A stretch of 64,000 nt of DNA, taken from NCBI GenBank assembly GCA_027491115.1, contig JAIXWV010000034.1, positions 1-64,000 of the forward strand, read 5' to 3'. Made by a program: the position numbers and the translations under genes. Of this stretch, positions 43,089 through 50,877 are shown piece after piece. Source of the stretch: Pseudomonadota bacterium (lineage in GTDB: Bacteria > Bdellovibrionota > UBA1018 > CAIMNF01). Position 1 is the first letter of the stretch; each line of letters starts with the position of its first letter. Below the pieces are notes generated by a model. The model made no database searches and was not told the origin of the DNA. It saw only the letters and a list, made by a program, of their open reading frames with translations.

Positions 43089-44444
43089 GTGGCTGTGAAG
43101 AAAAAGAAATTCCGAATCACGAAGCGCTTTCAAGAGATTCTCCAGATCGTCGGTAAGAGTATCTCCGATCGGGGAACGTTCCTGTGGAAGCCGGAGGGTG
43201 AGCAGCGGATCAAATTCTTGTGTGTCGTGGAAGAGGTCGATCCTGAAAAGAGCCGTGTAAGAGTGGTTCTGGAAACCCCCTCGTCTAAATTGATCCTGGG
43301 AGACCATGTTTTTCTCAAATTGCATTTCAGGGATGCAGCCTTCAAGGCCCGGATCCTTTCTTTGGACAAACAGGTGGTCATTCTCGGTTTCCCGGATGAG
43401 TTGGCTTTGGAGGAAAAGAGAAGTTCGCCTCGGTATTATTTCCACCCGAGCGAAGAAAAGTTCGCTCAACTGGTCACCTACAAGTCGGGTCAGGCTGATT
43501 CTGAACGTCTGCATGCGGTACTCGTGTGTGATGTAAGTCAGGGTGGGCTCGCCATTTTCATCCCGACCAAGCTCAAACCTTTTTTCGAGATCGGTGAGCG
43601 CATCAAGCTTTGGCAGCTGGGTGATTTGAGGGTTTCTCCGCCGGTTGAAGGGGAGTTGTTGTTCACCATCCCGTTTTCGATTTATGAGGGAATGGGAAAG
43701 CGTGATGGATTCAAAGTTGGGATGAAGTTTTCCGAGAATCTTCAGGAGTCCCTGATCGAGCGCTTTGTTCAAAAAACCAATGTCTTTTCGATTGAAGACA
43801 AGCAATTGGTCCGGGACCAAGAATTTCGCGAAAACGTGAAAACCAAGATCGGAGCGATCCACAAGGAGTTGACCCGGAAGGGGCCGTTCAGAAAGTTCCT
43901 GGCGGCACTCGAGAAGGGCGGGGGAGACGCCCATTACCTGAGGCAACACATTCACCTACTTTGTCAGGTGATGGCGGGACTTGGAACCCGATTGGGCTGG
44001 ATTTCCGAGAAAAGTGTCGACAAGCTCATTTACATTGCTTACCTACATGACATCCGTTTCGCACAACATCCGCATCTGGCCAGGATTCAAGGCAAACGTG
44101 ACTTCAAGCAAGTCGAGTCGACCCTCAGTGATGAGGAGAAAAACGCGTTTTTGGAGTCACCGGCTTATGCGGCTGAGATTGCGCGGCAGGATCTTTCATC
44201 TTTCCCGGATGCGATCAAGATTCTGATGCAGCAAAAGGAATTACCAGACGCCAGTGGATTTCCGCAGGGGATATCCGGCGCTCAGATCGCGCCCTTGTCC
44301 TCGCTGTTCATTGTGTCCCACTACTTTGTGGATTATGTGATCGAGAACCCGTCTTGGACCATCGAGGAGTTCGTCAAAATCCACAAGAATCTGCTCAAGG
44401 GGAATTACTTCCAGAAGATCATGCAGGCGCTTCAGGAAAGCTGA
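43089..44444 (+). CDS. PilZ protein with a degenerate HD-GYP-like domain
   Basis: 451 aa, cytoplasmic. A PilZ-like core has RSSPRYYF and the [DN]-x-S-x2-G box CDVSQGGLAIF (about residue 155), typical of cyclic di-GMP binding. The C-terminal half resembles HD-GYP phosphodiesterases: YIAYLHDIRFAQHPHL for the HD motif, and QKELPDASGFPQGISGAQIAPLSSLF-type text (KELPDASGFPQG) where active enzymes have HHE..DGSGYP. The paired His are gone and GYP is GFP, so catalysis is unlikely; sensing is inferred. The start is GTG 43089 with GGA upstream. It follows dnaE by 34 bp and ends 6 bp from the next convergent gene. Confidence 0.78.
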   Translation: MAVKKKKFRITKRFQEILQIVGKSISDRGTFLWKPEGEQRIKFLCVVEEVDPEKSRVRVVLETPSSKLILGDHVFLKLHFRDAAFKARILSLDKQVVILGFPDELALEEKRSSPRYYFHPSEEKFAQLVTYKSGQADSERLHAVLVCDVSQGGLAIFIPTKLKPFFEIGERIKLWQLGDLRVSPPVEGELLFTIPFSIYEGMGKRDGFKVGMKFSENLQESLIERFVQKTNVFSIEDKQLVRDQEFRENVKTKIGAIHKELTRKGPFRKFLAALEKGGGDAHYLRQHIHLLCQVMAGLGTRLGWISEKSVDKLIYIAYLHDIRFAQHPHLARIQGKRDFKQVESTLSDEEKNAFLESPAYAAEIARQDLSSFPDAIKILMQQKELPDASGFPQGISGAQIAPLSSLFIVSHYFVDYVIENPSWTIEEFVKIHKNLLKGNYFQKIMQALQES

Positions 44445-44450
44445 GCAGCA

Positions 44451-45818
44451 TCACCGGTTGGAAGCGGGGGAATCGGCTTTGGCTTCGGGTTCGTTTGTTT
44501 TCTTCTGGTAGCGATTGGTGATCCGGTCAAAAAGACTGATGTCTTTTGCTTCGAGAATACGCTCCTCTGACATCGCTTCGAGTCTTCGGAAAACGAGGGC
44601 TTTTGGGTCAGCCTTTTGTTTCGAGGTCTGCGGATTGAGTTGGCCCATCATGTTTTTCATTAAGGAGTTAAAGTCCGACATGGGATCTTTTTTACCCGAT
44701 TTTTGCGCGGCTTTGCTGGCATACTTGCTTGCAAACTCAGGGTCAGCTGCGATCCTCTCTTTTGTTTTTTCGATGCTCGCACTGAGTGCTTGTCCCAATT
44801 GGGGCAAACCGAGCGCGTTGGCGGCGTAGGATCCGATCGAATTGGATGAACCGTCACCGTCGTAGTTTTTTATGAAATCTCCCACGGGCATTCCTAAAGC
44901 ATCTCTCAGAGTATTCATGAGGTTACCGTTTGAAGTCATGGCCGATAGAGCGGGGTCCTGAACTTCCTGGTTGATGCAAGTCAGATATCCGTCGCCTTGA
45001 ACTGATGAACATTCAGATGCGGCATTTATTTTTGAGGGCGCGTTCATCTGGGCGGTCTGGGATTGAGATCCTGGCGGCTGAAATCCTGGACCTGCAATGG
45101 TTCGCGACTTGGTGTTGTTTCTGATAGATTCGGCCACATCTAGGTTTTTCTTGATCGCATTCGAGGCGGCGTCAATACCGATTGCCGACAGTGTTCCATT
45201 GACCAATGCAAAGCCAACACCAATCCAGCATCCGATTCGTTCTCCAGCTTTTTGAGTTCCAGTCTTAGCTGCCCCTTCTGCAGCCTTAGTTCCTGCCTTC
45301 TTCCCAAACATGGCACTGGCCATCATCAATCCCGAAGTCGCATTCGAAATTCCACCGGCAATCGGTTTCACGGTTTCGACCCAATGCCCCGTGGCGACTT
45401 GTGCCGCGTCCTTGAATCCCTGGTCCAGTCCAAACGAGACCAATCCAGCCGCGGTGCTGATTGCAGAGCATAAGGCATTGATATCGCCCCCAAACATTTT
45501 TATGGCAGTATCGGTCACTGCGAGGTAAGTCAGGACACCCGCTGTCACTGCATAAAGCGTAACTTTAGCAATCTCTACCTTCCAAAGAGTGCCCGCATTC
45601 TTTGCATTGGTACAAGCGGCTGAGGTTTGAGTTCCCCCCAAGGATGGATCTGCGTTTTTCTCCTCATCTGAGGCCTCCAAAACGGGTTTGCAAACCGAGT
45701 TGAATTTGCCATTGTGCGGTACTGCGTAAGCTCGCTGCACCATCACGGGATTCAGAATCAAGCCTTGAACCAAGATCAAAGCCAGACCCTTCTTTAGATT
45801 GGTCAAAAGTTTCTTCAT
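44451..45818 (-). CDS. Large exported protein of unknown function (partner of the gene upstream)
   Basis: 455 aa. Signal peptide or N-terminal anchor (KKGLALILVQGLILNPVMV, cleavage near AYAVP). Several hydrophobic, Gly/Ala-rich segments (VTLYAVTAGVLTYLAV, IGCWIGVGFALVNGTLSAIG) alternate with Cys-containing loops. It ends SLFDRITNRYQKKTNEPEA, a near copy of the end of the 756-aa protein encoded just upstream. AGGGGG lies 5 nt before the ATG. The gene is 60 bp downstream of its partner on the same strand. No family recognised; an envelope or surface role is inferred. Confidence 0.75.
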   Translation of the reverse strand: MKKLLTNLKKGLALILVQGLILNPVMVQRAYAVPHNGKFNSVCKPVLEASDEEKNADPSLGGTQTSAACTNAKNAGTLWKVEIAKVTLYAVTAGVLTYLAVTDTAIKMFGGDINALCSAISTAAGLVSFGLDQGFKDAAQVATGHWVETVKPIAGGISNATSGLMMASAMFGKKAGTKAAEGAAKTGTQKAGERIGCWIGVGFALVNGTLSAIGIDAASNAIKKNLDVAESIRNNTKSRTIAGPGFQPPGSQSQTAQMNAPSKINAASECSSVQGDGYLTCINQEVQDPALSAMTSNGNLMNTLRDALGMPVGDFIKNYDGDGSSNSIGSYAANALGLPQLGQALSASIEKTKERIAADPEFASKYASKAAQKSGKKDPMSDFNSLMKNMMGQLNPQTSKQKADPKALVFRRLEAMSEERILEAKDISLFDRITNRYQKKTNEPEAKADSPASNR

Positions 45819-45878
45819 CTTTACCCCCTATGAATCACTTTTTCACCCTACGGACTTTATCAACTGGTATCGATTCAC

Positions 45879-48149
45879 TCAGAATACCGACCCTTCGGCC
45901 GATTTTTTCTGGTATCGCTTGCTGATTTCTTCGAAGATGTTCTTGTTCCTACCGATCACTGCAGTCTGGCTCGAGGCAGGGGATCGATCGCCAAACTGGA
46001 GCTCCCCAGGAGCCTTTTTCTTTTCCGGTTCCGATCCGGGCAGGAACTTTTTCAGTAGGTCTGCGAAACCCGTGTCGACACCCGCTTTTGCGGCGCCGGC
46101 GCTTCGAGATTTGTATCCGCCACCTCCGGCCACTGGGGCATAGGATCCGGCTTTGGTCACCGCAGCGGGGCCTTGGGCACCGGCTTCCATGGCGCTCTTA
46201 TCGGCTGAGGTTCCACCTGCCATACCCGGCCCACCGCCAGCTCCACCGCCTCCTGCACCAGGATCCCTGTTTTCAAAAGCGGCTACAGGAGGACCTTCTG
46301 GCACCAAATTCGGGTCGTTCGGGTTGATGTTGTTGTTCTGTGCCAGTTCTTCCTTCTTGCGTTCTTCCTCAGTGGTCACCGCACTCTGTACCGGACTCAG
46401 GGTGTTCATTCCATCTTGTCCCCCCCCTTGGATGATCCCACCTCCCATGCCAAAACCGTATTGGTGAGCGCTTGCATTCGCTTGAGCTTCAATCGCGCTG
46501 ATGGTTTTAGCTTGCTGGAGTTTCACCCCACCTTTGATGAGCATGGCCGATGCAGCAAGTGTTTGAGCTGCTGCTGCTTCATCTTGGGCCCTGTTCTCGC
46601 CTCTTTGGTTTTCTGCAATAATGAGACTAGTCTCTGTAGATTGAGCATCCCCGGCTTTGAGGAGCATGGTTTCCGCTTTACTGGCAGTTCCATCCACTGC
46701 GGATTTCGATTTCAAGTGCTGAATAGCCCTCACTCCCTGATACAGCCCCATGGCCATGTCAATGACTCCAGCCGAGATGAGGGAGGATTTGGCATCCTCT
46801 GCCACACTTCTTCTGGCTTCGTTCAGCTGCTCGGTGTTCAGGTTCATGGTGCCTTGCTGACGGAGGGCTGCCTCCCGGTCCTGAGCTGCCATTTGGACTT
46901 TCTGCCCTCCAAACATTTCGGTGGTAGCGGATACTTGCTGGACCGCATTGCTGACGGCCTCGCTAGCCCTCACATTCGCTCCACCGTAACGTCCTCCATA
47001 GGATTCACTTTCGTTCTTTTGTTGGATGTCATCAGATCCCCCGAACGAATCTGCGTAGGCATCATCTGCTTGATCGGAATCGCCTTGGGCGGAATCGAGT
47101 TCTTTCCCCGATTTGGCGACCTCTTCTTTCTCATTCGTGACCTTCGCTTTGTTGTCTGCGACTTTCTTAATCAATCCCGAGTTTTCATCGCCGATTTCCG
47201 TTTTGAGCTGATCTACTTGTCCTGTGAGTTTATCGAACTTTTCTTGGTCATCGGCAGAGAGTTGTCCATCAATCTTTTTCTTTTCCGTTAAAGCCCAAAG
47301 CTGATTTTCTTTTTTATGGAGATCCCGCTTCGTGTCTTTCAACGTTTCTTTGCTTTTATTGTATTCATCTTGAGCCAAGTTCAAGTCAGTCAGGTTGGTT
47401 TGATGAGCCAGCTTCTTTGCTTCGAGTGTGAGGTGTTTGTCTTCTTTCTGAGCTTTGAGATGAGATTGAGTGTCCGTTAGCAAGGCACGTTGGCTAATCC
47501 TCTTGCCTTCGAGCTCGAAACTGTCTTTCTCTCTTTTCAAGACGTCTTCTTTCGAGGTGTAGGCGCCTCCAGCTTTGGCACAGTCCTCTTTGGTCATGCC
47601 TTGAGTGAGTGAGCTTTTGATTTTGCACTCACTATTCGCATTTGCCTCAATTTTTCCGAGCATTTGTGCCTTATAGTCGAAATTCCCCGGTCCGTTTTTC
47701 AGGCTGTTGCCGCAAGCAGGGTCATTCGATCCCACCCAAGCGCCATTTTTTGCATAGCACTTGGAAAGGAGGTAGTCCTGTGTAGTGAGCTTGTACCCGT
47801 ATCCACAGCGCTTGATATCTTGATTGAATCCTGATGCAAAATTCAGTGATGGGGTTTTCTTCACCTCAAGCTTGGGAGCGCTGGGCTTGGGAGCGTTGGA
47901 CTCGAGTTCGCGGGAGCAAAGAAATTTACTCGACAAACGTTTCATGCAGTCGTTGTATTTCTGCTTTTCAAGAAACGATGAAAAAGGAGTTTTGCTGATC
48001 CCGTTCAGGGTGGTTGGCAAAGGTTGAAGTTGCACCAAAGAGTTCGGTTCCTTCACGCCGTCCGCCCCTACACAAATCTCCTGCTGGGCGAAGGAGGGAA
48101 GGGAAACCAGCGCCCCAATTACCAGCAAAACGAAGTGATTCCGAAGCAT
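45879..48149 (-). CDS. Very large exported coiled-coil protein of unknown function
   Basis: 756 aa. Signal peptide (FVLLVIGALVSLPSFAQ), then a Cys-rich region (EICVG, YNDCMK, KFLCSRE, KRCGYG, DPACGNS). A long charged coiled coil follows at about 210-370 (for example NKAKVTNEKEEVAKSG). Then comes an Ala/Gln-rich helical part and a Gly-rich segment (GAGGGGAGGGPGMAGG). It ends NIFEEISKRYQKKSAEGS, like the next gene. The start is ATG 48149 with GGGGGATCT upstream. The 176 bp before it, to 48326, contain no gene. Possible cell-surface or periplasm-spanning component; family unknown. Confidence 0.75.
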   Translation of the reverse strand: MLRNHFVLLVIGALVSLPSFAQQEICVGADGVKEPNSLVQLQPLPTTLNGISKTPFSSFLEKQKYNDCMKRLSSKFLCSRELESNAPKPSAPKLEVKKTPSLNFASGFNQDIKRCGYGYKLTTQDYLLSKCYAKNGAWVGSNDPACGNSLKNGPGNFDYKAQMLGKIEANANSECKIKSSLTQGMTKEDCAKAGGAYTSKEDVLKREKDSFELEGKRISQRALLTDTQSHLKAQKEDKHLTLEAKKLAHQTNLTDLNLAQDEYNKSKETLKDTKRDLHKKENQLWALTEKKKIDGQLSADDQEKFDKLTGQVDQLKTEIGDENSGLIKKVADNKAKVTNEKEEVAKSGKELDSAQGDSDQADDAYADSFGGSDDIQQKNESESYGGRYGGANVRASEAVSNAVQQVSATTEMFGGQKVQMAAQDREAALRQQGTMNLNTEQLNEARRSVAEDAKSSLISAGVIDMAMGLYQGVRAIQHLKSKSAVDGTASKAETMLLKAGDAQSTETSLIIAENQRGENRAQDEAAAAQTLAASAMLIKGGVKLQQAKTISAIEAQANASAHQYGFGMGGGIIQGGGQDGMNTLSPVQSAVTTEEERKKEELAQNNNINPNDPNLVPEGPPVAAFENRDPGAGGGGAGGGPGMAGGTSADKSAMEAGAQGPAAVTKAGSYAPVAGGGGYKSRSAGAAKAGVDTGFADLLKKFLPGSEPEKKKAPGELQFGDRSPASSQTAVIGRNKNIFEEISKRYQKKSAEGSVF

Positions 48150-48325
48150 AGATCCCCCAAATTGATTCACAACACTAACCCCATTTCTGAGTTTATCCTG
48201 ACACACCGCTAAATACCAAACTGTTTTTGTCGGAAATAAGTCTGTAAATAGACCCTCGCCTTCGTTTCGGCTGTTTTTTATCGAAACTTAAGTGGCCAAA
48301 GCAGCATATTGTAATTGAATTTCAT

Positions 48326-49666
48326 TTACTTACGAAATGCCCACACATGGTTCTGACTGAACAGGTAAAGCCAATCCCCGAGGAACCAAAGGTCGGTCAG
48401 TGGCTCAGAGGTCTGTGCCCCTGCCAGGTGTTGCCCTTGCCGAAGATCCCGAAAGGCCACACCCGGGAGCTCATTCGGCTCATGAATAGACAGGGCAAGG
48501 ATGAGGTGGTCGGGCGAAACCCGGACGAACCGGTCGCTGAAGTCGGAGAGGGAGTGCTGCCAAAGTAGAGTGTTTGCACTCCATTGACGGACCTCCACTC
48601 GACCGCTGTCCATCAAATGGAGATAACTCTCGCGATCGAGCGCGTTGAGTCTCAGTACTTTGCCGGGGGCCTGATGGGACCAGAGCTTCTCAAAACTGAC
48701 GGGATTCACTGCCGTCCATTCTTGAGGACTTGTGCGAAGAAAAATCGCCGGCGAAGCTGTGTCGGAGACCAGCTCGGTGGATTCAATAAACGAATGACGA
48801 ACCTTCCTGAGTGTCCGTCCGGAGTGTGAATCGAGGACCTGCCACCAACCCTTGCGGTTTGCCACCTCGGGCTCAAAAACGGCCACTTGGCCATTCATCG
48901 GCAGGGGCCTCGACTTCGAATAGAGCTCCGGGCGCTTCCACAAGATCTCACCCGAACGGGCTTTCAAGCTCCAAACCCCTTGATTGCCGGTGCTGACCAC
49001 AATCGCCTGGCTTTCAGAATCGTATGCCAACTGACCATCCCGGCAATTGGGAATATTTCGTTGCCAGAGGAGGGATGGATTCTGCAAATCCAAGGAAGAA
49101 ATTCTGAATGAATCGAGAGAGGTTCTGTCCAAAATGAATAGCCGGTTGGAGGTCTCAACCGTACCCAGAATCCGATGAGTATGGAGGCGGATGCTCCAAT
49201 GGTTGAAGCCGGAGTAGGCGTCGAACCCGTGAATGTTACCCGAGCGATCGCGAACCACCAGGTTCCTGGCCTCGGCCGTGAGGACTCGATCGAATTCGAA
49301 GGGCAGCTTCAATTTGTACTTGAACCGGAACGGGAGCTTTCGGGTGAGCGAGATCTCGTCGGGAGGAAGCTCTGTTTCCGGGTTCCCGACAGGCTCCACC
49401 CACTCTGTCCTTGCCAGAGAATCCATGGCAATGAGGCGAGACTGATCCGGATGCAATCGGCTGGTGAAAAACGGTACCGACCAACTCAAAACCCCAAGGA
49501 CGATTGAGCTCCAGGTGACGCCGATCAGCGGCTTACGGTATCTTCGGATCAGCGGTGAGCGGAATGCGGTGAGGGTGATGGCGCACGACACCGAGAGGAG
49601 AAAGAAGCTCCAAGACAGAATCGAAAAAAACGAGATCCGGGTCAGGAACTCGATCAGTAGCACCAT
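48326..49666 (-). CDS. Membrane-anchored PQQ/WD-type beta-propeller protein
   Basis: 446 aa. Two N-terminal hydrophobic helices (about 8-30 and 48-68), then about 370 residues of repeated W-motif blades: GFNHWSIRL, SLLWQRNIP, GEILWKRPE, FEKLWSHQA, NTLLWQHSL. This looks like a PQQ-like (BamB-type fold) propeller exposed outside the membrane. No catalytic residues recognised; probably a scaffold. The short gap to the 386-aa gene upstream suggests one transcript. Confidence 0.72.
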   Translation of the reverse strand: MVLLIEFLTRISFFSILSWSFFLLSVSCAITLTAFRSPLIRRYRKPLIGVTWSSIVLGVLSWSVPFFTSRLHPDQSRLIAMDSLARTEWVEPVGNPETELPPDEISLTRKLPFRFKYKLKLPFEFDRVLTAEARNLVVRDRSGNIHGFDAYSGFNHWSIRLHTHRILGTVETSNRLFILDRTSLDSFRISSLDLQNPSLLWQRNIPNCRDGQLAYDSESQAIVVSTGNQGVWSLKARSGEILWKRPELYSKSRPLPMNGQVAVFEPEVANRKGWWQVLDSHSGRTLRKVRHSFIESTELVSDTASPAIFLRTSPQEWTAVNPVSFEKLWSHQAPGKVLRLNALDRESYLHLMDSGRVEVRQWSANTLLWQHSLSDFSDRFVRVSPDHLILALSIHEPNELPGVAFRDLRQGQHLAGAQTSEPLTDLWFLGDWLYLFSQNHVWAFRK

Positions 49667-49675
49667 GGCGCTACT

Positions 49676-50836
49676 TTAGGCGATTTTCTTGGTTTCGGCC
49701 AATTTCTTTTCGATGGAAGTGAGGAGGCTTCTGACGCGGGAAATCTGGTGTTCGACGACGAATCTCTCTTCCTGGCTGGATTCTCCGAGTCGGCAGTGGA
49801 GGGCATTCAGTTGGTCCACCAGGATCAGGAACTGGTCCGGAAGGTTCCGCTCCTGCGCGTTCAAAACCGGGATGCGGTTTTCAAACCCTTCTTCATCCGT
49901 GTTTCGGGCGAGGTACCTTGTTTTCTGAGGTTCAATCCAAAAGCCCCGGACCTCCCCCGGATGATGCTGAGAAGGTGCTTCTGCCGTGAAAAAGAGGGTG
50001 ATTTCAAGAGTGTGGTTTTCTGGAAACTGATGGATCCGTACGAAATCGGAGTGCTCCGAGAGGATCTGAAACAGCGGATGCTTTTTCCCGGACGAGGGCC
50101 AAGCGTATTCCATCAATTGTTTCAGAGTGAGTGTCCGGTCTTGAAACGTAAATTTCAATGCAAGACGGCGGTCGTATTCGGCCAACTCGAGTGTCGCACA
50201 AGCTTCGAGTTCGCGATTCCTCGGCTTGCCTTTGAAACACATGAGCCAGAGTGCGGTGAGGATGAATCGGATCGAGCCGACACGGTCTTCCCATCTGCGG
50301 GCGCGCAGGAGAGGCAGACTCATCATCGAATCGAGGCAATGGGTTCCACTCCGGTCGTGCTCATACCATTCCTGGTGGTAAACTTGGGTCAGAAGGGGAA
50401 CAACCCCAGAGAATCCAGTTTTCTGATCCGGATAAACCAGTGCGGTGATCAGGGTGACGATCTCGCTTTCGGTCATGCGGAAAAAATCGAGGAGAATCAT
50501 GCGGTGATAGTTCGGCAGTTGATTCAAATCGAAGGGGAGGAGCGTATCGGCGAAATAGCCTGCCACAGTGACCCCTTCGAGTCGAAGGGCTCCGAAATGG
50601 GAATCCACCTGTTTCCAATCGAGGTAAAGGTGCCAGGGTAAAAGAATCAGAGAGTATTCGCCTTGACCCGTTTTCTCGAGCAAAGAATGCACTCCGTCTT
50701 TCGGGGAGAAAACCTCCAAGTTGCATTGGATCCGCAACAGGCTGATGAATTTGGTGAATTGGGCTTTCCGGACATGGGGGAGGCGATCATCCATGACAAA
50801 AGCGATGCGAGCCTGTTGAGACGGACCCCGTTTCAT
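49676..50836 (-). CDS. Uncharacterised cytoplasmic protein divergent from the helicase gene
   Basis: 386 aa. The first 110 residues have an alpha/beta pattern (ARIAFVMDDR, YSLILLPWHLYLDW, VTVAGYFADTLLPF), reminiscent of receiver or Rossmann-like folds but without a phospho-acceptor signature. The middle is helical and Trp/Arg-rich (RARRWEDRVGSIRFILTALWLM). The C-terminal 60 residues form a coiled coil. No family recognised. The start is ATG 50836 with AAGAG upstream; a longer frame would overlap the divergent helicase gene, whose GTG is 41 bp away. Confidence 0.7.
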   Translation of the reverse strand: MKRGPSQQARIAFVMDDRLPHVRKAQFTKFISLLRIQCNLEVFSPKDGVHSLLEKTGQGEYSLILLPWHLYLDWKQVDSHFGALRLEGVTVAGYFADTLLPFDLNQLPNYHRMILLDFFRMTESEIVTLITALVYPDQKTGFSGVVPLLTQVYHQEWYEHDRSGTHCLDSMMSLPLLRARRWEDRVGSIRFILTALWLMCFKGKPRNRELEACATLELAEYDRRLALKFTFQDRTLTLKQLMEYAWPSSGKKHPLFQILSEHSDFVRIHQFPENHTLEITLFFTAEAPSQHHPGEVRGFWIEPQKTRYLARNTDEEGFENRIPVLNAQERNLPDQFLILVDQLNALHCRLGESSQEERFVVEHQISRVRSLLTSIEKKLAETKKIA

Positions 50837-50877
50837 ATCTCTTTTCTTATCGTCAAAAATACGACAAACTTGATCCG

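Noticed and set aside
48150-48325. Promoter for the 756-aa exported protein (TTTGGT-17-GATAAA on the minus strand)
   Set aside because: Both hexamers are weak; spacing alone is not enough to list it. The 176-bp stretch holds nothing else I can support.
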